Assembly: GCF_029945685.1 (NCBI RefSeq)
Contig: NZ_JAQSDA010000016.1
Span: 62,001 to 126,000 of the forward strand
Direction of reading: 5' to 3'
Source: Polaromonas sp.
GTDB taxonomy: Bacteria; Pseudomonadota; Gammaproteobacteria; Burkholderiales; Burkholderiaceae_C
Length of the DNA: 64,000 nucleotides
The position numbers and the translations under genes were made by a program. Under the pieces are notes generated by a model. It saw nothing but the letters and a program-made list of their open reading frames with translations, did no database searches and was not told where the DNA came from. This document shows, piece after piece, positions 24,583 to 33,230 of the stretch; positions within the stretch are counted from its first letter, which is position 1; each line of letters starts with the position of its first letter.

Positions 24583-25476
24583 ATGTTCGATTGGGATGAC
24601 CTCAAGCATTTCCTGGCTGTGGCGCGCCACGGCAGCACCACCGCCGCCGGGCGCGCGCTGAACACAGACCAGTCCACCGTGCAGCGGCGCATCACCCGGC
24701 TTGAACAACGCATTGGCCAGCCCCTGGTCGAGCGGCACCCCAGCGGCTACCGGCTGACCGCTTACGGCCAGCAGCTGTTGCCCCATGCGCAGTTGGTCGA
24801 ACAACACATGCTGGCCCTGCAGAACGTGGTGCAGTCTTCCGCGCGCGAGCTGAACGGCGTCATCCGCCTGACCTGCCCGGAACCGATTGTTTCGCGCATC
24901 ACCGGGTCGGGGCTGCTGGAGCGCCTGTCAGCCCGGCACCCCGGGCTGCGTGTCGAATTCGTGATGAGCGACCACTATGTGGACCTGGGCAAGGGCGAGG
25001 CCGATGTGGCGTTTCGCTCGGGCGACACCGTGGACAACGCCCTGATCGGCCGAAAAATTGCCGACTCCCTGTGGGCGGTGTACGGCGGCCGGGAGTACCT
25101 GGCGCGCCACGGCAGCCCGCAGCGGCTGGAAGACCTGGCGCAGCACGCCTGGATTGGCTTTGACGCCAGCATGGCCAAGCACCGGGCGACGCAGTGGTTG
25201 CACGATGTCGCGCCCCACGCAAGGGTGGTGGCCACCAGTGGCAGCGTGCTCGGCGCGGTGCATTCCGTCAAGGCCAATGTCGGCCTGGGCGCACTGCCCA
25301 AGGCGCTGGGCGACGCCGAGCCGGACCTGGTGCGCGTGCTCGGCCCCATCCCCGAGCTGACGCGCAGCTGGCGCATGCTGACCACGCGCCAGTTGCGGCG
25401 CACGCCGCGGGTGCAGGCCTTCTTTGCGTTCATGGCCAGCGAGATGGACACGCTGCGCCCCATCCTCACCGGTTGA
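24583..25476 (+). CDS. LysR-family transcriptional regulator
   Basis: This protein has 297 aa. The N-terminal winged HTH (residues 1-60) reads DDLKHFLAVARHGSTTAAGR, with DQSTVQRRITRLEQRIG, and is followed by a linker helix and the co-inducer-binding domain. The ATG at 24583 was chosen because GGAG lies 7 nt upstream and the protein then begins at the usual LysR position. It is divergent from the Bug/methyltransferase pair. Its last 70 or so bases and the downstream repeat are duplicated at 27782-27955. Confidence 0.88.
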   Translation: MFDWDDLKHFLAVARHGSTTAAGRALNTDQSTVQRRITRLEQRIGQPLVERHPSGYRLTAYGQQLLPHAQLVEQHMLALQNVVQSSARELNGVIRLTCPEPIVSRITGSGLLERLSARHPGLRVEFVMSDHYVDLGKGEADVAFRSGDTVDNALIGRKIADSLWAVYGGREYLARHGSPQRLEDLAQHAWIGFDASMAKHRATQWLHDVAPHARVVATSGSVLGAVHSVKANVGLGALPKALGDAEPDLVRVLGPIPELTRSWRMLTTRQLRRTPRVQAFFAFMASEMDTLRPILTG

Positions 25477-25505
25477 GCGTCGCCTGCCGGTGAAGGCGGC
25501 ACTGT

Positions 25506-25570
25506 ATTACTACACTTTTGATAGCTGCTTGCGCAAGCCACATAAGGGCTGGAGGCCAATTTGATGCATG
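25506..25570 (+). repeat. Comamonad intergenic repeat, copy B
   Basis: It contains TTTTGATAGCTGCTTGCGC and ATAAGGGCTGGAGGCC. Together with the preceding LysR 3' end it is duplicated at 27782-27955. Confidence 0.85.
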
Positions 25571-25619
25571 CACCCCGCGCAGAGCCCAGCTGCATGGCAA
25601 GGCGACGTGGACAAGAAGC

Positions 25620-26324
25620 TCAAGAACATGACACCTCGGCGCTGAGCGCCGGCCGCGCCGCCATGCGCCTGGACAAGGCGGACCCGCGTTGCTGCAGAAA
25701 GGCCCGCAACAGTTGCGGGTAGTCGGGCGAAACCGCCTTGCGCACCGATGCACGCTGCGCCAGCGCGCACCGCCAGGCGTTCACCCGGGGCGTGTCACTG
25801 AAGATGCCGAAATCACCGATGCCGTCGAACACATCGAAGTACCTGAAGACCGGGCCAAAGGCCGCATCCACCATGCTGAAGCGTTCGCCGGCGAAGTAAG
25901 GGCCCTGGCCCAGGACGGCTTCAAGGTGCTGAAACTTCAGGCGCAGCGCGGTGGCACTGGCCACGAGCGCTTCTTCACTGGGGGCGTTGTAGAAAGCGCC
26001 GATGTTGCTCAGAACAGCCGAGGCAAACTCCATCCAGCTGCGGTGCTGCGCGCGCTGCAACGCGGCCTGCGGGTGCAGGCGCGGTGCGGCGGTGTCATCA
26101 AGGTATTCGCAGATGACTGCCGACTCAAACACGGCCTGGTCGCCCACCAGCAACACAGGGGTTTTTCCCAGCGGCGAGACTTCCAGAAACCAGGCGGGCT
26201 TGTGGGCCAGGTCAATGTCCTTGCGCTCGAAGGCGATGCCTTTTTCGGCCAGAACGATCGCCGCGCGCTGCACGTAAGGGCACAGGCTGTGGCTGATCAG
26301 GGTGAGTGGGTGCGTCGTTATCAC
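25620..26324 (-). CDS. Glutathione S-transferase family protein
   Basis: This 234-residue GST has an omega/lignin-degradation style N-domain: LTLISHSLCPYVQRAAIVLA with the SLCPYVQR Cys motif, PAWFLEVSPLGKTPVLLV with the cis-proline, and VFESAVICEYLDD with the glutathione gamma-glutamyl site. A helical C-domain follows. The start is the GTG at 26324 with GGGAG 6 nt upstream; the longer frame is out of family. The gene is 14 bp downstream of a DoxX gene, and the pair is divergent from a LysR regulator. Confidence 0.85.
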   Translation of the reverse strand: MITTHPLTLISHSLCPYVQRAAIVLAEKGIAFERKDIDLAHKPAWFLEVSPLGKTPVLLVGDQAVFESAVICEYLDDTAAPRLHPQAALQRAQHRSWMEFASAVLSNIGAFYNAPSEEALVASATALRLKFQHLEAVLGQGPYFAGERFSMVDAAFGPVFRYFDVFDGIGDFGIFSDTPRVNAWRCALAQRASVRKAVSPDYPQLLRAFLQQRGSALSRRMAARPALSAEVSCS

Positions 26325-26338
26325 TATCTGCTCCCTGG

Positions 26339-26761
26339 TCACAAGGCAGGCACAAAGCGCTGGCTGCGGCGCAGGGCCCAAGCACCATCGCCGCCCAGCC
26401 ACAAGGCCACCGAAGCCACGGCCAGGAACGCCGGGTACTCCCAGCCACCGCCCTGGCTGGTGAAGACCCAGCCATTGCCAAGGTGCACCAGCGCGGCAGC
26501 CAGCATGACGGGCACCAGCGCCAGCGAAACCTGGCGCGCATACAGCCCGACCAGAATGGCGAGGCCACCCAGCAGTTCGGCCGCAAACACCGGGTAGGCC
26601 AGCGCACCGGGATAACCCACGCTCTCGAAAAATTGCGCTGTTCCGGGCAAGGTGAAGACAAACAGCTTCAACAGCGCATGGGCAATCCACATGACACCCA
26701 AGCTGGCGCGAAGCAGGGCGATGCCGTAAGGGGCGGTGGGGTTGATGTCAGGTCTGGGCAT
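26339..26761 (-). CDS. DoxX-family inner-membrane protein
   Basis: This is a 140-residue integral membrane protein with four predicted transmembrane helices: residues about 12-34 (IALLRASLGVMWIAHALLKL), 55-75, 80-98 and 108-126. DoxX-type members are associated with redox or thiol-stress complexes. The ATG at 26761 has GGAG 8 nt upstream. It is cotranscribed with the following GST, an arrangement that suggests response to electrophiles or oxidants under the divergent LysR protein. Confidence 0.83.
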   Translation of the reverse strand: MPRPDINPTAPYGIALLRASLGVMWIAHALLKLFVFTLPGTAQFFESVGYPGALAYPVFAAELLGGLAILVGLYARQVSLALVPVMLAAALVHLGNGWVFTSQGGGWEYPAFLAVASVALWLGGDGAWALRRSQRFVPAL

Positions 26762-26840
26762 TGCATTTCTCCATTGAATTGATTGGTGGATGTAATGTAG
26801 GATTGCAATAACGCATTGAAAATAGGCACGCACGCAAACC

Positions 26841-27725
26841 ATGAATGCAACAACGCAATACAAGCTCAGCGCCCAGGATGTGGAAGTGGTGCTGGCGCTG
26901 GTGCGGGCCGGCACCCTGGCAGAAGCGGGCGAGCGGCTCGCGGTGGATGCATCGACGGTGTTCCGCTCCCTGCAGCGCATTGAAAAGGGTTTGGGCCAAC
27001 GCCTGTTTGAACGCTCGCGCACGGGCTACCAGCCGCTGGAACTGGCGCAGGTGCTGGCCAGCCATGGGGAGCAGCTGGAGGTGCAGCTCGAGTCGGCACG
27101 TTCGGCCGCGCAGGCCGAGACCGAGCAGGTCTCGGGCAGCGTGCGCATCACCACCACCGACACCCTCCTGCATGGGCTGGTGGCGCCAGCGCTGGGTTTG
27201 CTGCAGGCAAGCCACCCTTTGCTGAGCTACGAGCTTCATGCCGGCAATGAGTTGGCCAGCCTGACCCGGCGCGACGCCGACATTGCCGTGCGGGCCACCC
27301 GGCGCCCGCCCCAGCACCTGGTGGGCAAACATGTCGGTCCGATCCGCATGGCCTTGTTTGCCGCCAGAAAGGGCGGCCCCAAACACTTCGACGCGGACAT
27401 CGCCGGCAAAGCGAACTGGGTCGCCCCGGACGACGCCCTGCCGGAGCACCCCTCGGTGATCTGGCGTAAAAAACACTTTCCCAAAGTGACGCCGCGCTAC
27501 CGGGTCGACAGCATCCTCACCGTGGCAGAGATCGTGGGGCAAGGCATGGGCATCGGCCTGTTGCCAATTTTTCTCGCCAGAGATCGAACCGATTTACGCG
27601 CCCTGACGGATGCACTGGATGAATGCCAGACGGAGCTCTGGCTGTTGACACACACCGAGTCAAGGCACCTGAGACGGGTGTCCACAGTGTTCGGCCACCT
27701 GGCCAAACACATGACGCTGGCCTGA
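26841..27725 (+). CDS. LysR-family transcriptional regulator
   Basis: This regulator (294 aa) has an N-terminal winged HTH: LSAQDVEVVLALVRAGTLAE, then DASTVFRSLQRIEKGLG. The effector domain starts near residue 95 (SGSVRITTTDTLL). It is divergent from doxX-gst with a 79-bp shared region containing the partial dyad TTGCAATAACGCATTGAA, a plausible LysR site, so it probably controls them and itself. Confidence 0.87.
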   Translation: MNATTQYKLSAQDVEVVLALVRAGTLAEAGERLAVDASTVFRSLQRIEKGLGQRLFERSRTGYQPLELAQVLASHGEQLEVQLESARSAAQAETEQVSGSVRITTTDTLLHGLVAPALGLLQASHPLLSYELHAGNELASLTRRDADIAVRATRRPPQHLVGKHVGPIRMALFAARKGGPKHFDADIAGKANWVAPDDALPEHPSVIWRKKHFPKVTPRYRVDSILTVAEIVGQGMGIGLLPIFLARDRTDLRALTDALDECQTELWLLTHTESRHLRRVSTVFGHLAKHMTLA

Positions 27726-27781
27726 GGTGCAGCGGCTCAGCCCGGCAATCCCGGCAAGGCAGCCATGTCCGCAAAAAATGT

Positions 27782-27859
27782 GCGCACGCCGCGGGTGTCG
27801 GCCTTCTTTGAATTCATGGTCAGCGAGATAGACCGCTGCGCCCCATCCTCACCGGTTGA
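27782..27859 (+). pseudogene. 3' fragment of a LysR gene (duplicate of the 24583 gene end)
   Basis: This stretch repeats the last ~78 bp of the LysR gene at 24583-25476, including CGCACGCCGCGGGTG, CTGCGCCCCATCCTCACCGG and the TGA stop, with scattered substitutions and a 1-base indel. The similarity continues through the spacer into the dispersed repeat. There is no start or HTH, so it is not functional. Confidence 0.85.
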
Positions 27860-27888
27860 GCCTCGCCTGCCGGTGAAGGCGGCACCGC

Positions 27889-27955
27889 ATTACTACGCTT
27901 TTGATAGCTGCTTGCGACCGCCGTACAAGGGCTGACGGCCGATCTGATGCACAGG
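27889..27955 (+). repeat. Comamonad intergenic repeat, copy C
   Basis: It contains CTTTTGATAGCTGCTTGCG and CAAGGGCTGACGGCCGAT. It is part of the duplicated segment that also includes the LysR fragment. Confidence 0.85.
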
Positions 27956-28022
27956 TTTCGCCTGCAAGCCCCTTCGCCCCGCAGCAAGACCCGACATCGC
28001 CGACAGGCCGCGCCGTGCGCGC

Positions 28023-29564
28023 CTACGCCACAGCGGGGGGCAAGGTCACGTGGAAAACCGTGCAGCCGGGCACGGAGTCGTAACCAATGCGGCCCCCCAT
28101 GTGCTCGACCATTTCCTTGGCGATCGACAGGCCGAGGCCGGAGCCGCCTTTTGGCCGGCTGGCCGTCATCTGGGCCTGGGCAAAACGCTGGAAGATGCGC
28201 CCGCGAAACTCGTCGGGAATACCGGGTCCCTGGTCTGTGACCTGCAGGCGGACAGCGCTGCCAGGGCCTGCCTGCGAAGCCTCCACCCGCACCTGGCTGC
28301 CCTTGGGGGCAAACTTCAGTGCGTTGGAAATCAGGTTGGCCAGCACCTGGTGCAGGCGCTGGGCGTCGGCGCGCAGGTGCAGGCCGGCGCCGCCCGACAC
28401 TGCCAGTCGCACACCGGCCGTGTTTGCCACGGCTTCGAACGCCTGCGCCGCGCGCTCCAGCAGGGGCGCGACATCCAGGGCGTCGATCTGGAACGTCATC
28501 TGGCCGGAAGCCATCTTCTCCATGTCCAGGATGTCGTCCACGATGGTGCGCAGGCGTTCTGAATTGCGCGCGGCCAGGGTCACCAGCCGCGCGGCGCCTT
28601 CCGGCAGCACACCGGCCATGCCGCCGTCCAGGAGCTTGACGGCACCGTGGATGGAGGTCAGCGGGGTGCGCAGTTCATGGCTCACCACCGAAATGAACTC
28701 GCTTTTCATGCGCTCCATTTCCTTGCGCTGCGTGATGTCGGTGACGATGGAAAGAATGACCGGCCGGCCGAAGCTGGACACCAGTTGCCAACGCGCCTCC
28801 ACCGGGTAACTGCCGCCGTCGCTGCGCTGCCGCACCCCTTCAAACACGACTTGCGGCGCGCCTTCCTGCAGCTGCCGCACATAGGCGTTGAAGGTTGCAT
28901 GGTTCTGGCCCTTCATCACGTCCATCGGCGTCATGCCGCGCAACTGCTCCAGCGAATAGCCCAGGCTGCGTACCGCGCTGGGGTTGGCATAGAGGTAGCG
29001 CAGGGACTGCGGGTCGGTGACCAGGATCTCGTCGGCCACCGTGTCCACGAGCGCGCCAAACCAGTTGAGCATGCGGCTTTGCCGCCCGGCTTCGAGCACG
29101 GCCATCATCACATCGGCCAGCTGGTCCAGGGAATGCCGCTGGGCCAGACTGAGTTGCCGGGGTTCGGAATCGAGCACACACAACATGCCGATGGCGTGGC
29201 CCCGGTCGCTGCGCAGCTGGCTGCCGCAGTAAAAGCGGATGCCGGCGTTGGTGAGCACAGGGTTGTTCGCAAAGCGCTCGTCGCGCTCGGTGTCGGGCAC
29301 CTCGAACACCTCGTTCTCAAGGATGGCGTGGCCGCAGACACTTTCATCGCGGGTGGTCTGACCGAAGGCCAGGCCGTACTCGGCCTTGAACCATTGCCGG
29401 TCGCGGTCGATCAGCGTGACGGCCGCGTACTGGGTACCGCAGATGGCTGCCGCCAGCTCGGCGAATTCGTTGAACACCTTCTCTGAGGGGGTGTCCAGCA
29501 CGCCAAAGTCGTGAAGGTCGGCGAGCCGATCAGCTTCGTTGGGGGGAAGGGAGGGCGCGCGCAT
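28023..29564 (-). CDS. GAF-PAS sensor histidine kinase (orphan)
   Basis: This 513-residue soluble kinase has a GAF domain (residues about 20-160), a PAS domain (about 170-290, with YANPSAVRSLGYSLEQLRGM), HisKA with the H-box VVSHELRTPLTSIHG, and HATPase_c with the N-box VLANLISNALKFAPKGSQ, G1 DQGPGIPDEF and G2 GGSGLGLSIAKE. No transmembrane segment is seen. No response regulator is adjacent, so it is an orphan kinase. It probably senses a cytosolic small molecule or redox state. Confidence 0.9.
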   Translation of the reverse strand: MRAPSLPPNEADRLADLHDFGVLDTPSEKVFNEFAELAAAICGTQYAAVTLIDRDRQWFKAEYGLAFGQTTRDESVCGHAILENEVFEVPDTERDERFANNPVLTNAGIRFYCGSQLRSDRGHAIGMLCVLDSEPRQLSLAQRHSLDQLADVMMAVLEAGRQSRMLNWFGALVDTVADEILVTDPQSLRYLYANPSAVRSLGYSLEQLRGMTPMDVMKGQNHATFNAYVRQLQEGAPQVVFEGVRQRSDGGSYPVEARWQLVSSFGRPVILSIVTDITQRKEMERMKSEFISVVSHELRTPLTSIHGAVKLLDGGMAGVLPEGAARLVTLAARNSERLRTIVDDILDMEKMASGQMTFQIDALDVAPLLERAAQAFEAVANTAGVRLAVSGGAGLHLRADAQRLHQVLANLISNALKFAPKGSQVRVEASQAGPGSAVRLQVTDQGPGIPDEFRGRIFQRFAQAQMTASRPKGGSGLGLSIAKEMVEHMGGRIGYDSVPGCTVFHVTLPPAVA

Positions 29565-29615
29565 CGGGCAGGGTGAAGTGGGGGCATTTTATCGCGTTGG
29601 GCCGCAACCGGCCGT

Positions 29616-30281
29616 TCACCCCAGCAGCGCGGGCAGCACCCCCATGTCGGCAAAAACGTGGCGGGCGCCGGCCCTGATCAGGGCGTCCGGCGCGTCATGC
29701 CCGGCTTCGGGCGGGCTGTAGCCAAACACAGTGGCGCCGGCGGCCACGCCGGAGGTGACGCCGGCCACGGTGTCTTCCACCACCACGCAGCGGTGCGGGG
29801 CGATGCCCAGCGCGGCGGCGGCGGCCAGGTAGACGTCGGGTGCGGGTTTGGAGCGCGGCATTTCGTGCCCGCTGAAGATGCGGCCCTGGAAGGACGGCAT
29901 GAGGCCGCACTTTTCCAGCTGCAGCTCAACCTTGAAGCGGTCGGCGCCGGAAGCGCAGGCAATGCGGCCCTGGTACAGGGTGTGGATCTGCGCCACGGCT
30001 TCGACGGCGCCGCGGATCGGCAGCAGGCCTTCGGCGAGCGCCTCGTTGCGCCGGCCGCGAAACTCGTGCAGCCACTGCTCGGTCAGCGGCTGGCCGGTGT
30101 TGGCCTCGATGACGGCGATCTCGTCCTTGACGGCCTTGCCGATGAACAGGCGCATGCACTCGGTGGAGCTGAGCTTCCAGCCGGCTTCTTCCAGCATGTC
30201 GCGCAGCACGCCGTTGGTGATGGGCTCGCTGTCGACCAGCACGCCGTCACAGTCAAACAACACGGCTTCAAATTTCAACAC
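29616..30281 (-). CDS. HAD-superfamily phosphatase/phosphoglucomutase-like protein
   Basis: This cytosolic protein has 221 aa. Motif I is LFDCDGVLVDSEP (nucleophile Asp and acid/base Asp), motif II is the Ser of IACASGADRFK, motif III is the Lys of PRSKPAPDVYL, and motif IV is VVVEDTVAGV. The cap is the helical C1 type. It belongs to the GPH/beta-PGM branch; the substrate is probably a small sugar or glycolate phosphate. Confidence 0.88.
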   Translation of the reverse strand: MLKFEAVLFDCDGVLVDSEPITNGVLRDMLEEAGWKLSSTECMRLFIGKAVKDEIAVIEANTGQPLTEQWLHEFRGRRNEALAEGLLPIRGAVEAVAQIHTLYQGRIACASGADRFKVELQLEKCGLMPSFQGRIFSGHEMPRSKPAPDVYLAAAAALGIAPHRCVVVEDTVAGVTSGVAAGATVFGYSPPEAGHDAPDALIRAGARHVFADMGVLPALLG

Positions 30282-30295
30282 GGGGGCCTCTCTTC

Positions 30296-30360
30296 AAAAC
30301 GCTATTGATTCAGGAGCTGCTGGCTCAGGTGGGATAAGGGCTAGAGGCCTTTTCATTCAC
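30296..30360 (+). repeat. Comamonad intergenic repeat, copy D
   Basis: It contains GCTATTGATTCAGGAGCTGC and GGATAAGGGCTAGAGGCC. Confidence 0.75.
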
Positions 30361-30372
30361 CAACTTCAGGCG

Positions 30373-30765
30373 TCAAAGCTGGTCGCCGTCCACATAGTAC
30401 CAACGGCCGGCTTCGCGCACAAAGCGGCTGCGCTCGTGCAGGCGCACGGCGGGGCTGCCCGGGCTTTTCTGGCGGGCGACAAATTCGACTTCGGCGTGGC
30501 TGTCGTCCAGCGGCCGGTGCTGGCGCACGTCCAGCCCCAGCCATTTCACGCCGGGGTCGAACTCGATGGCCGGCGGGCGGCGGCTGCTGTGCCAGGTGGC
30601 GAGCAGGTGGTCGGCGCGTTCGAGCACAAAGGCGGAGTAGCGCGAGCGCATCAGCGCCTCGGCGTCGGGCGCCGGCGTGTCGTGCGCCAGGTAGCGGGCG
30701 CAGCAGGCGGCGTAAGCCAGCGGCCGGCCGCGCGCATCGGCCCGGCCGCAGGGGCAGGCGGCCAC
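30373..30765 (-). CDS. YchJ-family (SEC-C motif) protein
   Basis: This protein has 130 aa. The N-terminal metal-binding SEC-C-like cluster is CPCGRADARG...YAACCARYL. The C-terminal part is NTF2-like (ALMRSRYSAFVLERADHLL, then HERSRFVREAGRWYYVDGD). The GTG at 30765 was chosen as it places the Cys cluster at the N-terminus, as in YchJ; it starts 3 bp after the rhodanese stop, so the genes are coupled. Function of the family is unknown. Confidence 0.82.
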   Translation of the reverse strand: MAACPCGRADARGRPLAYAACCARYLAHDTPAPDAEALMRSRYSAFVLERADHLLATWHSSRRPPAIEFDPGVKWLGLDVRQHRPLDDSHAEVEFVARQKSPGSPAVRLHERSRFVREAGRWYYVDGDQL

Positions 30766-30767
30766 CG

Positions 30768-31199
30768 TCAGCCTTTGGCTCGCGCCGCGTGGGCCTGCTT
30801 GTGCGCTTCCAGGGTTTCCACCGGGGCACCCTGCTTTTTCCACTCGGCAAAACCGCCGTCGATGTGAGCCACATTGCGCATGCCCATGTCCTGCAGGGTT
30901 TTGGTGGCCAGCGCGCTGCGCCAGCCGGCGCCGCAGAACAGGATGAACTGCTTGCCCTCGTCGCCGAACACCGGCTTGAAATACGGCGAGGCCGGGTCCA
31001 CCCAGAACTCCAGCATGCCGCGCGGCGCCAGCAGGGCACCGGGTACCGTGCCTTCGCGTTCGAGCTCGCGCACGTCGCGGATGTCGACGATCTGCACCTG
31101 CGGGTCGGCAAGTCTGGCCTGGGCCTCGGCCACCGAATAAGTGGTGACCTGCGCCATGGCCTCATCGACGAGGGCGCGGAATCCTTTGGTGATGGGCAT
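30768..31199 (-). CDS. Rhodanese-like sulfurtransferase
   Basis: This single-domain rhodanese has 143 aa. Seen: IVDIRDVRELEREGTVPGAL and the catalytic loop FCGAGWRSA with the active-site Cys, then HIDGGFAEWKKQG. The product could transfer sulfane sulfur or act as a phosphatase-like fold. It precedes the ychJ-type gene in a tight pair. Confidence 0.88.
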   Translation of the reverse strand: MPITKGFRALVDEAMAQVTTYSVAEAQARLADPQVQIVDIRDVRELEREGTVPGALLAPRGMLEFWVDPASPYFKPVFGDEGKQFILFCGAGWRSALATKTLQDMGMRNVAHIDGGFAEWKKQGAPVETLEAHKQAHAARAKG

Positions 31200-31261
31200 G
31201 GGATTTGTCTCTGGTTGTGGATGGCGGACGGGCGGTCAAGTTTACGGCGCCCGGGGCTCGA

Positions 31262-31330
31262 TTCAAGCGGGGGCCGCGGGACCGGCTTTGCCGGACCGCA
31301 GGCGCCGCCCCCTGCAAGGGGGGAGGAGGC
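31262..31330. repeat. GC-rich double hairpin, family-typical intergenic element
   Basis: Hairpins CCGGC-TTT-GCCGG (31282-31294) and CCCCCT-GCA-AGGGGG (31308-31322) lie between an acyl-CoA dehydrogenase and the rhodanese gene. They may separate transcripts. Confidence 0.6.
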
Positions 31331-31360
31331 TACACGCAGTGAGCCTCAACGGGGGTGTGC

Positions 31361-32488
31361 CTACAAATTGCGTTGAATGATGATTTTCTGCACGTCAGAC
31401 GTGCCTTCGTAGATCTGGCAGACACGCACGTCGCGGTAGATGCGCTCCACCGGGAAGTCGCTGACATAACCGTAGCCGCCCAGGGTCTGGATGGCGGCGC
31501 TGCAGACTTTTTCGGCCATTTCACTGGCGAAGAGTTTGGCCATGGCCGCTTCCTTCAGGCAAGGGAGCCCTGCGTCGCGCAAACTCGCCGCGTGCCAGAT
31601 CAGCTGGCGTGCGGCTTCGACCTGGGTGGCGCAGTCGGCCAGGCGGAAACCGACCGCCTGGTGGTTGACGATGGCGGTGCCGAAACTCTGGCGCTCCTTG
31701 GCGTACTGCACGGCAAACTCAAACGCACTGCGCGCCATGCCCACGCTTTGCGCGGCAATGCCGATGCGCCCGCCTTCGAGCGCACCCAGCGCGATCTTGT
31801 AGCCCTCGCCCTCGGCACCGATCAGGTTCTCGGCCGGGATGCGGCAGTTGTCGAAGTTGATCTGCGCCGTGTCGCTGGAGTTCTGGCCCAGCTTGTCTTC
31901 AAGCCGCGCCACGACGTAGCCAGGCGCATCAGTCGGCACCATGAAGGCGCTCATGCCTTTTTTGCCGGCTCCCTTGTCGGTGACGGCAATCACCACGGCC
32001 GCGTGGCCGTTCTTGCCGCTGGTGATGAACTGCTTGACGCCGTTGATCACATATTCATCGCCCTCTTTCACCGCCGTGGTGCGCAATGAGGACGCATCGC
32101 TGCCTACATGCGGCTCGGTCAGGCAGAACACACCCAGCATCTGCCCCTGCGCCAGCGGTGTGAGCCACTGCTTTTTCTGCGCCGCATTGCCGTAGCGCAG
32201 CAGGATGGCGTTGACCGGGCAGTTGGTCACGGAAATCGCCGTGCTGGTGCCGCCGTCGCCGGCGGCGATTTCCTCGATCACCAGCGCGAGCGTCAGGTAG
32301 TCGAGGTTGGCGCCGCCCAGCTCTTCGGGCACGCAGATGCCGTAAGCGCCGAGTGCGGCCAGGCCTCTATGCGCCTCGACTGGAAAGTGGTGCGCCTTGT
32401 CCCAGGCCGCGGCATGGGGCCAGAGTTCGGTCTGGGCAAAGTCGCGCACGGCGTCGCGGATCATTTCCTGGTCTTGCGTCAGCAGCAT
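31361..32488 (-). CDS. Acyl-CoA dehydrogenase (short/branched-chain type)
   Basis: This 375-residue FAD enzyme has the canonical C-terminal catalytic glutamate in QIYEGTSDVQKIIIQRNL, unlike the enzymes at 697 and 37028. Other motifs: LTEPHVGSDASSLRTTA (FAD contact) and QTLGGYGYVSDFPVERIYRD. The ATG at 32488 starts the protein at the normal family position (LLTQDQEMIRDAVRDFAQ). It lies next to an SDR and a thiolase, a set consistent with one turn of short- or branched-chain acyl-CoA oxidation. Confidence 0.9.
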   Translation of the reverse strand: MLLTQDQEMIRDAVRDFAQTELWPHAAAWDKAHHFPVEAHRGLAALGAYGICVPEELGGANLDYLTLALVIEEIAAGDGGTSTAISVTNCPVNAILLRYGNAAQKKQWLTPLAQGQMLGVFCLTEPHVGSDASSLRTTAVKEGDEYVINGVKQFITSGKNGHAAVVIAVTDKGAGKKGMSAFMVPTDAPGYVVARLEDKLGQNSSDTAQINFDNCRIPAENLIGAEGEGYKIALGALEGGRIGIAAQSVGMARSAFEFAVQYAKERQSFGTAIVNHQAVGFRLADCATQVEAARQLIWHAASLRDAGLPCLKEAAMAKLFASEMAEKVCSAAIQTLGGYGYVSDFPVERIYRDVRVCQIYEGTSDVQKIIIQRNL

Positions 32489-32496
32489 GAGAGGTC

Positions 32497-33162
32497 CTAC
32501 CAGGCCAATGCCTGGCCGTCGTGATTGATGAAAGTCCCATTGTGTTCCGGACGCAGGTTGGCCACGGTGGCGCGCATGTCGGCAACGCTTTGCGTGACAT
32601 CCAGATCGGCGCCAGGGCCGCCCATCTCCGTCTTCACCCAACCCGGGTGCATCGCGACGCAAACGGCTTTGCCTTGCAAGCCAAACGAGATGTCCTTGAC
32701 GACAGAGTTGACGGCGGCCTTGGAGGCGCGGTACAGCCAGCTGTTGCCATTGGTGCGCAACCCCATGGACCCCATGCGGGATGACAAGACCACCAGCCGG
32801 GCGTCAGGTGCCAGCACTTGCGCCAGTTGCGGCAGCACGCGCATGGGCGCCAGCACATTGATGCGCATCACCTGATCGAAAACCTCAGCCGACGGAGGGT
32901 CGCCCACATTGCCGCCCGCCAGAACACCGGCAACATACAGCGCCACCTCGATCTTCTCGCCGTCGAGCTGCCAGGCCAGGCCGCTCACGCTGGCGGGCTC
33001 GGCCACATCGAGCCGGAGCGCCTGCGCGCCCAGAGCGTTCAGGCGCGCCAGGCCGGCGTCGTCGCGCGCGGTGGCGATGACGCGTGCGCCGGCCTCACGG
33101 TACTGGCGCACAAACTCCAGGCCAATGCCGCGCGAGGCGCCGATGACGAGCACCGTGCTCAT
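32497..33162 (-). CDS. Short-chain dehydrogenase/reductase (SDR)
   Basis: This 221-residue NAD(P)-dependent oxidoreductase has the cofactor motif VIGASRGIGLEFV, an NAG-equivalent region reading VAGVLAG, the catalytic Ser in VLSSRMGS, and YRASKAAV with the Tyr-x-x-x-Lys pair. The gene is 8 bp upstream of the acyl-CoA dehydrogenase. A role in a hydroxyacyl-CoA step is possible, but C-factor-type SDRs look similar. Confidence 0.87.
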   Translation of the reverse strand: MSTVLVIGASRGIGLEFVRQYREAGARVIATARDDAGLARLNALGAQALRLDVAEPASVSGLAWQLDGEKIEVALYVAGVLAGGNVGDPPSAEVFDQVMRINVLAPMRVLPQLAQVLAPDARLVVLSSRMGSMGLRTNGNSWLYRASKAAVNSVVKDISFGLQGKAVCVAMHPGWVKTEMGGPGADLDVTQSVADMRATVANLRPEHNGTFINHDGQALAW

Positions 33163-33172
33163 GTCAGGTTTT

Positions 33173-33230
33173 CATGCATAAAATCGGCCTCCAGCCCTTA
33201 TACGACGAGCGCCACCAGCTATGCAATTTA
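33173..33230 (-). repeat. Comamonad intergenic repeat, copy E (inverted)
   Basis: The reverse complement contains CATAGCTGGTGGCGC and TATAAGGGCTGGAGGCCGAT. Its proximal end reaches the stop codon of the thiolase gene. Confidence 0.75.
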
